Source of the DNA: Micromonospora sp. MA102
GTDB lineage: Bacteria > Actinomycetota > Actinomycetes > Mycobacteriales > Micromonosporaceae
Assembly (NCBI RefSeq): GCF_025460765.1
Contig: NZ_JAMWEG010000004.1
Location: forward strand, 62,001 to 126,000
DNA: 64,000 bases
Direction: 5' to 3'
Shown: positions 41,837 to 50,572 of the stretch, in pieces
Numbering within the stretch: the first letter of the stretch is position 1
Layout of the letters: every line of letters starts with the position of its first letter
Notes under the pieces: generated by a model
The model's database searches: none
Told to the model about the DNA's origin: nothing
Seen by the model: only the letters and a program-made list of their open reading frames with translations
Position numbers and translations under genes: made by a program

Positions 41837-42328
41837 GTGAGCATCTCGTGGGCCGACTCGTACGTGGGGCAGCTCCGGGCCCTGGCCGGTGACCGCACCC
41901 TGATGTTCGTCGGCGCCCGCGCCGTGGTGCGCGACAACGCCGCCCGGGTGCTGCTGATCCGCCGCTCGGACAACGGCCAGTGGGCGTTGCCGGCCGGCGC
42001 CATGGAGCTGGGCGAGTCGATCGCCGACTGCGCCGTCCGGGAGGTCCGCGAGGAGACCGGCCTGCGTGCCCTGCGGGTGTGCGCGTTCGCCCTCTACACC
42101 GGCCCCGACTTCACCAGCACCAACATGTACGGGCACACCTACCAGGTCTTCACCACGGCGTTCCGGGTCGAGGAGTGGGACGGCGAGCTGACCCGGATGA
42201 CCGACGAGACGACCGACGCGGGCTTCTTCCCCCCGCAGGAGCTGCCCACCCCGCTCTCCGGCAGCGTCGTCGAGACCCTCGCCGACCTGGACGTCTTCGA
42301 GCAGACGAACCGCCTCATCCTCAAGTGA
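41837..42328 (+). CDS. NUDIX hydrolase
   Basis: This 163-residue protein carries a complete Nudix box, [20 protein letters not shown] then TGL (G-x5-E-x7-R-E-U-x-E-E-x-G-U), at about residues 53-75. The box binds Mg and cleaves nucleoside diphosphates linked to another group. The flanks ([20 protein letters not shown]) resemble ADP-ribose- or dNTP-type enzymes; the substrate is unknown. The GTG start follows a TAGATT -10 box by six bases, so the transcript is probably leaderless. The tail overlaps the convergent EamA gene by eight bases. Confidence 0.9.
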   Translation: MSISWADSYVGQLRALAGDRTLMFVGARAVVRDNAARVLLIRRSDNGQWALPAGAMELGESIADCAVREVREETGLRALRVCAFALYTGPDFTSTNMYGHTYQVFTTAFRVEEWDGELTRMTDETTDAGFFPPQELPTPLSGSVVETLADLDVFEQTNRLILK

Positions 42329-43217
42329 CGGCGCCGGCCGCCACGGGCCGCCCGTCGGAGGCCGTCCCGGCCGGGCCGGTCCGCGCGCCGGACCGTTCCG
42401 CGCCGATCCCGGCCACCACCACGAAGGCGATGCCGGCCACCGCGCCGGGGCCGGGCACCTGACCGAGCGCGACCAGGCCGACCACCAGGGCGATGGCGGG
42501 CTCCAGGCTCATCAGCGTGCCGAACGCGGCGGTGGTGAGCCGGCGCAGCGCCAGCAGCTCCAGCACGAAGGGGACGACGGGCAGCAGCACGGCCAGCCCC
42601 AAACCGGCCAGGAGCACCGGCCAGGTCAGGTCGCCGAACACCGACGGGCCGACCACCACGGTGGCGACCAGGGCGGCCACCGGCATGGAGACCGCCAGGC
42701 CGCGGATGCCCGAGACCTCGTCGCCCACCCGCTGGGTGAGCAGGATGTAGGCGGCCCAGCAGGCCCCCGCCCCGAGCGCGTACGCCACCCCGACCGGGTC
42801 CGCGCCGCCGTGCCACGGCTCGGTGAGCAGCAGCACCCCGACCGCCGCGAGCGCCGGCCAGAGCTTGGCGCCGCCCCGGCCACGCGCCACGGCCACGCCC
42901 AGCGGCCCGAGGAACTCCAGGGCGCTGGCCGTGCCCAGCGGCAGCCGGGCCACCGCCGCCATGAACAGCATGGTGACGCCGGCCGTCACCACACCGAGCG
43001 CCACGCAGGCCCACAGGGCGGAGCGGGTGAACCCCGACGGGCGGGGCCGGACCACGACCGCCAGCAGCACCCCCGCCCAGGCCAGCCGGAGCCAGGCGGC
43101 ACCCTCCGGACCGACCCGGTCGAAGAGGCCCACCGAGGCGGCCAGCCCGAGCTGGACGCAGGTCATGGAGGCGACGGCCATGGCGGTGCCGGCGCGGGCC
43201 GGAGTCGCGGTGCTCAT
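42321..43217 (-). CDS. EamA/DMT family transporter (RhtA-like)
   Basis: This 298-residue protein has ten hydrophobic helices in two repeated halves, as in EamA permeases. The segments [20 protein letters not shown] and [20 protein letters not shown] are characteristic of the RhtA threonine/homoserine-exporter-like branch, where LEPAIA begins the last pair of helices. It probably exports amino acids or other small metabolites. It diverges from the LysR gene by 84 bases, and that regulator is the obvious candidate controller. The 3' end overlaps the NUDIX gene by eight bases tail-to-tail. Confidence 0.88.
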   Translation of the reverse strand: MSTATPARAGTAMAVASMTCVQLGLAASVGLFDRVGPEGAAWLRLAWAGVLLAVVVRPRPSGFTRSALWACVALGVVTAGVTMLFMAAVARLPLGTASALEFLGPLGVAVARGRGGAKLWPALAAVGVLLLTEPWHGGADPVGVAYALGAGACWAAYILLTQRVGDEVSGIRGLAVSMPVAALVATVVVGPSVFGDLTWPVLLAGLGLAVLLPVVPFVLELLALRRLTTAAFGTLMSLEPAIALVVGLVALGQVPGPGAVAGIAFVVVAGIGAERSGARTGPAGTASDGRPVAAGAVT

Positions 43218-43301
43218 GCCGACAGTAGAACCGGTCCGGACCGCTCACGTCCACGTGCCATTCCTGGACGAACCATTCGGCAATCATGAACAATCTGCGC
43301 C

Positions 43302-44201
43302 ATGGACCTCCGTCGCCTGCGCCTGCTGCGGGAACTGGCCCGGCTCGGCTCGATGCGCCAGGTCGCCGACGAGCTGCACGTCACCACGTCGACGGTGTCG
43401 CAGCAGCTCACCGTGCTGGCCCGGGAGGTGGGCACCGAGCTGGTCGAGCCGCACGGCCGCCGCGTCCGGCTCACCCCGGCCGGGCGCCGGCTGGCTGAAC
43501 ACGCCGTGACGATCCTCGCCGCGGTCGACGCGGCCCGGCTCGACCTGGACCCGCGGGCCGACCCGGCCGGCACCGTCCGCGTCGCCGGCTTCGCCACCGC
43601 CGTCCGGCGCTCGCTGCTGCCGCTCACCGCCCGGCTGGCGGCGGACCATCCCGGAGTGCGCCTCCGCATCCACGAGCACGAGCCGGCCGAGGCGTACGCG
43701 GCGCTCGCGGCCGACGACGTCGACCTCGCGCTGACCTACGACTACAACCTGGCTCCGCTCTCGCCGGACCCGGCGCTGGACGTCACGCCGCTGTGGTCGG
43801 CGGCGTGGCACCTCGGGGTGCCGGCCGGCGCGCCCCCCGGCCCGGCGGCCGACGCCCCGGCCGTCTTCGACCGGTTCCGCGACGCGGACTGGATCGTCAA
43901 CTCGCGCAACACGGCCGACGAGGCCGTGGTCCGGACCATCGCCTCGATGGCGGGCTTCGAGCCCCGGATCACGCACCGGGCGGACAGCCTCGACCTGGTC
44001 CAGGACCTCGTCGTCGCAGGGCTCGGCGTCGGTCTGCTCCCCGGCGACCAGCCCACCGCGGCCGGCGTACGCCTGCTGCCGCTGACCGGACCACAGGCCC
44101 TGCTGCGCGCCCACGCGGTGACCCGCCGCGGCCGGGCGGCGTGGCCGCCGCTGGCGCTGATCCTCGACCTGCTCACCGCACCGCCGCGCGACGCCGGGTG
44201 A
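43302..44201 (+). CDS. LysR family transcriptional regulator
   Basis: This 299-residue protein begins directly with the LysR helix-turn-helix (LRRLRLLRELARLGSMRQVA, then DELHVTTSTVSQQLTVLARE), followed by a linker and a two-subdomain effector-binding region (TVRVAGFATAVRRSLLPLTA, then GLGVGLLPGDQP). The divergent EamA transporter gene shares an 84-base promoter region, and LysR proteins usually control the neighbouring divergent gene. A CAATCT box precedes the ATG by five bases. The stop lies 27 bases before the convergent MFS gene, and no hairpin is evident in between. Confidence 0.9.
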   Translation: MDLRRLRLLRELARLGSMRQVADELHVTTSTVSQQLTVLAREVGTELVEPHGRRVRLTPAGRRLAEHAVTILAAVDAARLDLDPRADPAGTVRVAGFATAVRRSLLPLTARLAADHPGVRLRIHEHEPAEAYAALAADDVDLALTYDYNLAPLSPDPALDVTPLWSAAWHLGVPAGAPPGPAADAPAVFDRFRDADWIVNSRNTADEAVVRTIASMAGFEPRITHRADSLDLVQDLVVAGLGVGLLPGDQPTAAGVRLLPLTGPQALLRAHAVTRRGRAAWPPLALILDLLTAPPRDAG

Positions 44202-44228
44202 CCCACCGCCGCGCCCGCGGGGCGCCGG

Positions 44229-45902
44229 TCAGAGCATCGTCTGCGACTTGGACTCCATGTCGGCGGCGGCCTCCTCCTTCGACTCCCTGGTGAGGGGCTT
44301 GCCGCCCGGGGCGGCGGCCGTGCCGCCGAGCGGGTCGGCGCCGCCCGTCGAGCCCTGCGGGCCGGCGCCGCGCAGCTGCTCGTTCGGCATCAGCAGGGTG
44401 ACCAGCACGGCCAGGATGGCGATCAGCCCGGTGGTCAGGAAGACCAGGTGCAGCGACTCGACGAACGAGGCCTGGATGGCGGCCCGCACCGGCCCGGGCA
44501 GCGCCAGGACGGTCGCCGGGTCGTTGATCGAGACGTTGGCGCCGCCGCTCGCCGCCACGGCCGCCCGCTGGTCCGGCGGGAGCTGGGCGATCGCCGCCGG
44601 GAGCCGGCCGGCCAGCTCGCTGCTGAGCCGGGACGACAGCACCGCGCCCAGGATGGCCACGCCGAACGAGCCGCCCAGCGAGCGGAAGAACGTCGCCGAG
44701 GAGGTGCCCGCGCCCAGGTCGCGCGGGTCGACGGCGTTCTGCACGCCCAGGATCAGCGACTGCATGCACAGGCCCAGCCCGACGCCGATCACCACCATGT
44801 AGCCGAATGCCGCCCAGAGCGAGGTGGCCACCTGGAGCTGCCGGAACAGCAGCATGCCGGCGACCAGCACGGTCGCGCCGGCCACCGGGAACCACTTGTA
44901 CCGGCCGATCCGGCTCATCGCCCGCCCGGTGAGGATAGAGGTGAAGATGATGCCGGCCATCATCGGCAGCATGAGCAGACCGCTCTTGGTCGGCGAGGCG
45001 CCCTTGACGATCTGGAGGTAGAGGGGGATGAAGATGATCGACCCGAACATCACCAGACCGAGCACGAAGCCCGCCGAGTTTGCCAGCGCGAAGGTGGGGC
45101 TGCGGAACAGCCGCAGCGGCAGGATCGGCTCGCGTACCCGGGCCTCCTGGAGCACGAACAGCACGCCGAGCACCGCCCCGGCCACGAACAGGCCGATGAT
45201 CACGCCGGAGCCCCAGGCGTACTCGTTGCCGCCCCAGCTCAACGCGAGCAGCAGGCAGCTCACCCCGGCCACCAGCAGCCCGGCGCCGATCCAGTCGACG
45301 GTGTGCTCCCGCCGCTGGAACGGGACCAGCCGCATGACGTGGTAGCAGACCACGATGGCGAGGATGGCCAGCGGCACGTTGATGTAGAAGATCCACCGCC
45401 AGTTGGTCTCCGCGAAGTAGCCGCCGACCAGCGGGCCGGCGACCGAGGAGATGCCGAAGACCGCGCCGAACAGGCCCTGGTAGCGGCCACGCTCCCGGGG
45501 TGACACCACGTCCGAGATGATGGTGAACGCCAGCGTCAGCAGGCCGCCCGCGCCGATACCCTGCACACCCCGGGTGATGATCAGCTGGGTCATGTTCTGC
45601 GAGAGGCCGGCCAGCAGCGAACCGAGCAGGAACGTGCCGATCGAGAAGAGGAAGACCGGACGGCGCCCGTACAGGTCGGCCATCTTGCCGTACAGCGGCG
45701 TCGAGGCCGTGGAGGCGAGCAGGTACGCGGTGACCACCCACGAGTAGTGGTTGATCCCGCCCAGCTCCCCGACGATGGTGGGCAACGCGGTGCCGACGAT
45801 GGTCTGGTCGAGCGCCGCCAGCAGCATGCCGGTCATCAGGCCGAGCATCAGCAGGCGGATCTGGCGGGCGTGCAGCACGGGACGAGCGGCCTGGGCTGTC
45901 AT
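44229..45902 (-). CDS. DHA2-type MFS multidrug exporter (14 helices)
   Basis: This 557-residue protein has about 14 helices, the size of EmrB/QacA (DHA2) exporters. The N-terminal motif LDQTIVGTALPTI corresponds to the family D1 motif (LDxTIVNVALP), and LYGKMADLYGRRPVFLFSIG carries motif A (GxLADRxGRR). Segment GIGAGGLLTLAFTIISDVVS is motif C-like. These are proton-driven exporters of drugs or cations. A 12-bp hairpin and then GGAAAGGAAG lie upstream of the ATG. The PfpI gene precedes it on the same strand by 51 bases. Confidence 0.9.
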   Translation of the reverse strand: MTAQAARPVLHARQIRLLMLGLMTGMLLAALDQTIVGTALPTIVGELGGINHYSWVVTAYLLASTASTPLYGKMADLYGRRPVFLFSIGTFLLGSLLAGLSQNMTQLIITRGVQGIGAGGLLTLAFTIISDVVSPRERGRYQGLFGAVFGISSVAGPLVGGYFAETNWRWIFYINVPLAILAIVVCYHVMRLVPFQRREHTVDWIGAGLLVAGVSCLLLALSWGGNEYAWGSGVIIGLFVAGAVLGVLFVLQEARVREPILPLRLFRSPTFALANSAGFVLGLVMFGSIIFIPLYLQIVKGASPTKSGLLMLPMMAGIIFTSILTGRAMSRIGRYKWFPVAGATVLVAGMLLFRQLQVATSLWAAFGYMVVIGVGLGLCMQSLILGVQNAVDPRDLGAGTSSATFFRSLGGSFGVAILGAVLSSRLSSELAGRLPAAIAQLPPDQRAAVAASGGANVSINDPATVLALPGPVRAAIQASFVESLHLVFLTTGLIAILAVLVTLLMPNEQLRGAGPQGSTGGADPLGGTAAAPGGKPLTRESKEEAAADMESKSQTML

Positions 45903-45914
45903 CCCGCTTCCTTT

Positions 45915-45945
45915 CCCACCGGGGGCGGATCATGCCCCCGGTGGG
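45915..45945 (-). terminator. perfect hairpin between PfpI and MFS genes
   Basis: CCCACCGGGGGC pairs with GCCCCCGGTGGG (12 bp) around a seven-base loop. It lies nine bases after the PfpI stop and just before the ribosome site of the MFS gene, so it may end the first transcript or attenuate read-through. Confidence 0.7.
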
Positions 45946-45953
45946 AGAAGAAG

Positions 45954-46502
45954 TCAGTGCCTTCCCTCGGCGAACTCCTCGACGATCTTGTCGCAGAAGG
46001 CCGGCAGGTCGTCCGGCTTGCGGCTGCTCACCAGGCCGTTGTCGGTGACGACCTCCTGGTCGACCCAGTTCGCGCCGGCGTTGCTGAGGTCGGTGCGCAG
46101 GCTCGGCCAGGAGGTGATCGTGCGGCCGCGCACCACGTCCGCCTCGACAAGCGTCCACGGGCCGTGGCAGATCACGCCGACCGGCTTGCCGGTCTCGAAG
46201 AACGACTTCACGAACCGCACCGCGTCCGGGTCGGTCCGCAGGAAGTCCGGGTTCGCCACGCCGCCGGGCAGCACCAGCGCGTCGTACGCCCCCGCGTCCG
46301 CTTCCTTGGTCGTCACGTCGACCGGGTACTGCTTGCCGTGGTCGAGGTGGTTGAAGGCCTGGATCGAACCGGACTCGATCGAGACCAGCTCCACCCGGGC
46401 GCCGGCGTTCTCCACCGCCTCGCGGGGCTTGACGTACTCGACCTCCTCGACGCCGTCGGCGGCCAGGAACGCGATCCGCTTGCCCTGCAGTGTCGCTGCC
46501 AT
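45954..46502 (-). CDS. DJ-1/PfpI family protein (type 1 glutamine amidotransferase-like)
   Basis: This 182-residue DJ-1/PfpI-superfamily protein has KRIAFLAADGVEEVEYVKPR (with the catalytic-site Glu near the N-terminus), DALVLPGGVANPDFLR and the nucleophile elbow VICHGPWTLVEADVV with Cys-His-Gly. Members include the stress-linked intracellular protease/deglycase type (YhbO/PfpI). Its likely role is protein or glyoxal repair under stress; the class is debated. The ATG at 46502 is the family start, with GGAGAGG upstream. It diverges from the heptose kinase gene by 121 bases and precedes the MFS exporter. Confidence 0.9.
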   Translation of the reverse strand: MAATLQGKRIAFLAADGVEEVEYVKPREAVENAGARVELVSIESGSIQAFNHLDHGKQYPVDVTTKEADAGAYDALVLPGGVANPDFLRTDPDAVRFVKSFFETGKPVGVICHGPWTLVEADVVRGRTITSWPSLRTDLSNAGANWVDQEVVTDNGLVSSRKPDDLPAFCDKIVEEFAEGRH

Positions 46503-46623
46503 GGTGGTTCTCCTCTCCGGGGTGTGTCTGCACCCGTTCCCGGGACTGACCGCCCGAAACCGGACGCCGTGGGTGGCCCGCACCGCAGGTTTGGCCGGTC
46601 CCGCTCGGGGGACCCGAAGGGGC

Positions 46624-48468
46624 ATGGCAGCAGCAGCGGAAGAGCGCCGGCTCGCCACCGTCGTGGCCGGTTGGCAGGGGCGTCCCGTGCTGGTCGTCGG
46701 CGACGCCATGCTGGACGAGTGGCGGTTCGCGGAGTCGGAGCGGCTCTGCCGGGAGGCGCCCGCGCCGGTCCTCACCCTGCGCCGGCGGATCTCCGCCGCC
46801 GGCGGAGCGGCGAACACCGCGGTCAACGTGGCCGCGCTCGGCGGCCGGGCCGCCCTGGTCGCCCCGGTCGGCGCCGACGTGGCCGGTGACGAGCTGCACG
46901 ACTGCCTCGACCGGGCCGGAGTCTGGGACCGCACGGTCAACCAGCCCGGCCGTCCCACGCCGGTGAAGCGGCGGATGCTCGCCGGCAACCAGATCCTGCT
47001 CCGCGAGGACTCCGGCGACCCGGACGACGCGCTCGACGACGACGGGGTGGCCCGCCTGCTGACCGCGCTGCACTGCGCCACGGAGGAGCTGCGTGCCGCG
47101 GCCGCCGGGCAGCCGCTCACCCTTGTCGTCTGCGACTACGGCCTGGGCGCGCTGCCCCCGGGGGTGCGCGCCTGGCTGGTCGCCAACCGGGACCGGTACG
47201 CCACCGTGGCGCTCGACGCGCACGACCTGGCCGACTGGCGCGGGCTCAACCCGACGGTGGTGACCCCGAGCTTCGCCGAGGCGACCCGGCTGCTGGCCCG
47301 CGCGGCCGCCGGCTTCGGCAACGGGCACCGGAGCGCCCCGCGCGGCGCGACCGCCGCCGACCTGCACCTGGACCACCTGGCCGACCCGGCCGACGGTCCC
47401 TCCGAGCTGGTCGTCGGTGCGGCGCCGGGCGGGGCCGGTGAACGGGAGCCGGGCAGCCCGCACCCGACCTCCGGCGCCCCCGCGGCCGAGCACGGCGGCG
47501 GGATCGCCGGCCCGACCGGCGAGCCGACGCCCGGCGAGGGACGGGTGGCGCTGACCGGGGACGGGCTCACCGTCACCGGCACCGGCGTGACCGTGAACGC
47601 GGCGGCCGGCGCCGGCGTGGACCGGGCCGTGCTGGCCGAGTCCCGCCTGGACGAACTGCGCGAGCACACCGGCGCCGACGTCGTGGCGGTGACCCTGGAC
47701 ACCGAGGGTGCCGTGGTCGGCGGGGCCGACGGCGCACCCCGGCGCAGCCACAGCACGCCGGTCCCGGCCAGTCACGCCGTGGGGGCCGGGGACGCGTACC
47801 TGGCGGCGATGACCCTGGCGCTGGCGGCGGGGGCGAGCCTGCCGACCGCCGCGCAGCTCGCCCAGCTCGCCGCGACCATCACCGTCTCCGACACCGGCAC
47901 CTGTGTGTGCCGCCGGGAGGACCTGCTCGACGCGCTGGGCACCGGGCCGGAGGAGGTCGGGCGCCCCACCCAGGTGGGCGCCGACGAGCTGACCGCGATC
48001 GTCGCGGAGCACCGCCGGGCCGGCCGGTCGATCGTCTTCACCAACGGCTGCTTCGACGTGCTGCACCCCGGGCACGTCCGCTACCTGACCCAGGCCCGCG
48101 CGCTCGGCGACCTGCTCATCGTGGCCGTCAACTCCGACGGCAGCGTACGGCGGCTCAAGGGCCCGGACCGGCCGGTCAACCCGGTCGAGGACCGCACCGC
48201 GCTGCTCGCGGCGCTGGAGTGCGTCGACCACGTGGTGGTCTTCGAGGAGGACTCCCCGGCGAAGCTGATCGAGGCGGTCCGCCCGGACGTCTACGTCAAG
48301 GGCGGCGACTACCCGCCCGAGATGGTCCCGGAGGCGCCGCTGGTCCGCCGGCTGGGCGGCCAGGTGCGCACGCTCGGGTACGTGCCGGACCGCTCCACCT
48401 CGGCGATCATCGACCGGATCCGGTCCCATCCGGTGGTCCCGCCGGTCGGCGAGGGCAGGCCGGCGTGA
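46624..48468 (+). CDS. hldE: bifunctional heptose 7-phosphate kinase / heptose 1-phosphate adenylyltransferase (HldE/RfaE)
   Basis: The 614-residue protein has two domains. Residues 20-435 form a PfkB/ribokinase-like kinase (LVVGDAMLDEWRF, GGAANTAVNVAALGG, CDYGLGALP, and catalytic HAVGAGDAYLAAMTLALA, Asp 390). Residues 468-600 form a nucleotidyltransferase with VFTNGCFDVLHPGHVRYL (HPGH at 481-484), AVNSDGSVRRLKGP and RSTSAIIDRIR. HldE makes ADP-heptose precursors for LPS in Gram-negatives; here an actinobacterial glycan or natural product is the likely sink. About 100 Gly/Pro/Ala-rich residues (around 231-335) are inserted in the kinase domain, where E. coli HldE (477 residues) has none. The next gene overlaps the stop (GTGA). 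Confidence 0.88.
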   Translation: MAAAAEERRLATVVAGWQGRPVLVVGDAMLDEWRFAESERLCREAPAPVLTLRRRISAAGGAANTAVNVAALGGRAALVAPVGADVAGDELHDCLDRAGVWDRTVNQPGRPTPVKRRMLAGNQILLREDSGDPDDALDDDGVARLLTALHCATEELRAAAAGQPLTLVVCDYGLGALPPGVRAWLVANRDRYATVALDAHDLADWRGLNPTVVTPSFAEATRLLARAAAGFGNGHRSAPRGATAADLHLDHLADPADGPSELVVGAAPGGAGEREPGSPHPTSGAPAAEHGGGIAGPTGEPTPGEGRVALTGDGLTVTGTGVTVNAAAGAGVDRAVLAESRLDELREHTGADVVAVTLDTEGAVVGGADGAPRRSHSTPVPASHAVGAGDAYLAAMTLALAAGASLPTAAQLAQLAATITVSDTGTCVCRREDLLDALGTGPEEVGRPTQVGADELTAIVAEHRRAGRSIVFTNGCFDVLHPGHVRYLTQARALGDLLIVAVNSDGSVRRLKGPDRPVNPVEDRTALLAALECVDHVVVFEEDSPAKLIEAVRPDVYVKGGDYPPEMVPEAPLVRRLGGQVRTLGYVPDRSTSAIIDRIRSHPVVPPVGEGRPA

Positions 48469-49343
48469 ACCGACCGCTCGACCCCGGCGCGCCCGACGGG
48501 TTCCGCCGCCCCCGGCAGCTCGACGTGCTGATCCCCACCCGCAACCGCCCCGCCGAACTGGCCGTCACCCTCTCCGGTCTGGCCGCGCAGGAGGGCGTAC
48601 CCGACTTCGGGGTGGTGGTGAGCGACCAGTCCGACGGCGCCCCCGCGTACGCGCACCCGGCGGCGGCCACCATGGTCCGGACGCTGCGCCACCGGGGCCA
48701 CCCGGTGCTGCTGACCCGCCGGCTGCCCCGGCGCGGGCTGGCCGAGCACCGGGCCTACCTGCTGGACCAGTCGGCGGCCCGGTACGTGCTCTGCCTCGAC
48801 GACGACGTCTGGCTGGAGCCCGGCACACTGTCCCGGCTGGTCACCGCCATCCGCGAGCTGGGCTGCGGGTTCGTCGGCAACGCCGTGCACGGCCTCTCCT
48901 ACACGGACGACGTGCGACCGGAGACGCACGGGCACTACGAGGAGTGGCAGGGCCGGCCGGTGCCCGAGCGGATCCGCCCCGGCAGCCCGGAGTGGCAGCG
49001 CGCGTCCATCCACCCGGCGGCGAACCTGCTGCACGTCACCGAGAAGCTGCGGCTGCCGGCCGGGGCGTGGCGGGCGTACAAGGTCTCCTGGATCGGTGGG
49101 TGTGTGCTCTACGACCGGGCCAAGCTGGTCGACTCCGGCGGCTTCGACTTCTGGCGCCGTCTGCCCGAGCGGCACCAGGGCGAGGACGTGGCCGCGCAGC
49201 TCGCGGTGCTGGAGCGGCACGGCGGCGCCGGCGTGCTGCCCAGCGGGGCCTACCACCTGGAGTCGCCGACCACGGTGACCGAGCGCGAGGTGGAGGCGTG
49301 GGAGGTCGTGGTCGCCGCGTCCGACACCCCGCAGCCGGCCTGA
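48465..49343 (+). CDS. family 2 glycosyltransferase
   Basis: This 292-residue protein has the GT-A fold of family 2: LDVLIPTRNRPAELAVTLSG, VVVSDQSDG, and a metal-binding LCLDDDVWLEPGTLSRL (DxD-like DDD). The later segment KVSWIGGCVLYDRAKLVDSG then HQGEDVAAQLAVLERHG fits acceptor-binding and ED-type catalytic regions. The donor and acceptor are unknown, but the gene overlaps the stop of the heptose kinase/adenylyltransferase by four bases (GTGA), so it probably acts in the same glycan. The stop is seven bases from the convergent family 9 gene. Confidence 0.87.
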   Translation: MNRPLDPGAPDGFRRPRQLDVLIPTRNRPAELAVTLSGLAAQEGVPDFGVVVSDQSDGAPAYAHPAAATMVRTLRHRGHPVLLTRRLPRRGLAEHRAYLLDQSAARYVLCLDDDVWLEPGTLSRLVTAIRELGCGFVGNAVHGLSYTDDVRPETHGHYEEWQGRPVPERIRPGSPEWQRASIHPAANLLHVTEKLRLPAGAWRAYKVSWIGGCVLYDRAKLVDSGGFDFWRRLPERHQGEDVAAQLAVLERHGGAGVLPSGAYHLESPTTVTEREVEAWEVVVAASDTPQPA

Positions 49344-49350
49344 GCCCTCG

Positions 49351-50565
49351 TTACTCCGCCAGCAGCTCGCGGGCCGCCTCGACCACCTCGGCCACCGGCA
49401 CGTCGGCCACGAACGAGTCGCGGTGCGGGCACTCCCCGCCGCCCGGCCGGTGCGGATAGATGTCCCGCGTGCAGTCGATGCCGCAGACCGGGCAGTGGAT
49501 GGTCCACGAGGCGATCGGCCGGTGCCGGACGCGCAGCGGCGTCGCCCCGTTGATCAGGTTGCCGATCCAGTAGATGCCGACCGTCGGCGCGCCCACCGCG
49601 GCGGCCAGGTGCAGCGGGCCGGTGTCGTTGGAGACCACCAGCGCGCAGCCGGAGTACGCGGCGGCCAGCCCGCCCAGGCTCAGCGTGCCGACCTGCGGGC
49701 GGACCGGCACGCCCGCCGCGGCGACCGCCTCGTCCACCGTCTCCCGCTCGGCGGGGGTGCCGGTGACCAGCACCTCGTACCCGTCGCCGGCCAGCGCCCG
49801 GGCCACCTCGCCGAAGCGCTCCGGCGGCCAGCGCCGGCGGCTGTCGGTGGCACCCGGATGCAGCGCCACCCGGGGCCGGGTCGGCGCGCCGAGCACCTCG
49901 CGGGCCTCGGCCCGGTCGGCGTCGGTCACCGCCAGCGCCGGGGTGATCGTCACGGCGTCCGCCCCGACCAGGGCCACGGCCTCCAGATAGCGGATCACCT
50001 CGTGCTGGTAGTAGACGTAGCGGATCCAGCGGTCCAGCGGCGGCGCGTCCTCGGCCCGCAGGCCGGCGGTGACCCGCGCCCCCAGCCCGGCGATGACCGG
50101 GTTGGAGTTGGCGCCCCCGCCGTGCAGTTGCAGGGCAAGGTCGAACTGCTCCTTGCGGGCCGACGCCAGGAAGTCCGCCAGCTCGGCGGGCGCCTCGTCC
50201 GGGCCGGGCTCCCGGATGCCGGGCACCGGCGGGACCATCAGGACCCGGTCGACCGGGCCGGGGCGGTCGCGCCAGAGCTTCGCGTGCCACGGCGCGCCGA
50301 GCAGCACGATCTCCGCCGACGGGTACGCGGCGCGCAGCGCCTCCAGCGCCGGCAGCACGAAGATGAAGTCGCCGAGCGCGTTCGCCCGCAGCACGGCGAT
50401 CCGCTCGACGTCGGGGACGCGCTCGCCGACCGGGCCGAGCACCGACGACCGCTCCAGGTCGCGGCGCGGCGACAGACGCGCCGAGCTGGCGTCGTCGGAC
50501 GACGGCTCCAGGTCGCGGCGCGGCGACAGACGCGCCGAGCTGGAGTCGTCGGACAGGGTGGTCAC
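49351..50565 (-). CDS. family 9 glycosyltransferase, heptosyltransferase-like
   Basis: The 404-residue reading frame contains a GT-B enzyme of family 9 (ADP-heptose:LPS heptosyltransferase type): IAVLRANALGDFIFVLPALE, VALHPGATDSRRRWPPERFG, VTGTPAERETVDEAV and VSNDTGPLHLAAAVGAPTVG. A cysteine pair (HCPVCGIDC) near the C-terminus is extra. The first 38 residues (SSARLSPRRDLE twice) come from a 54-bp repeat, so the true start may be a GTG at residue 42 (50442). The gene converges on the heptose kinase-GT2 pair with a seven-base gap, supporting a common heptosylation pathway. Confidence 0.85.
   Translation of the reverse strand: MTTLSDDSSSARLSPRRDLEPSSDDASSARLSPRRDLERSSVLGPVGERVPDVERIAVLRANALGDFIFVLPALEALRAAYPSAEIVLLGAPWHAKLWRDRPGPVDRVLMVPPVPGIREPGPDEAPAELADFLASARKEQFDLALQLHGGGANSNPVIAGLGARVTAGLRAEDAPPLDRWIRYVYYQHEVIRYLEAVALVGADAVTITPALAVTDADRAEAREVLGAPTRPRVALHPGATDSRRRWPPERFGEVARALAGDGYEVLVTGTPAERETVDEAVAAAGVPVRPQVGTLSLGGLAAAYSGCALVVSNDTGPLHLAAAVGAPTVGIYWIGNLINGATPLRVRHRPIASWTIHCPVCGIDCTRDIYPHRPGGGECPHRDSFVADVPVAEVVEAARELLAE
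50451..50558. repeat. 54-bp tandem repeat (two copies), REP-like, in a coding 5' end
   Basis: Two 54-bp copies start at 50451 and 50505 with few differences. Each holds CGGCGCG and CGCGCCG around an eight-base loop, so each can form a stem-loop. On the minus strand they read SSARLSPRRDLE twice at the glycosyltransferase N-terminus. The repeat shares its CCAGGTCGCGGCG-type core with the cluster at 7938. It looks like a REP/MITE-type insertion. Confidence 0.8.
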
Positions 50566-50572
50566 GCGACCC

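Noticed and set aside
44173..48429. A 1418-codon open stretch on the minus strand
   Set aside because: It lies antisense and out of frame to the DHA2 exporter, the PfpI gene and the heptose kinase, and its composition is Arg/Gly/Pro-rich shadow sequence without any domain.
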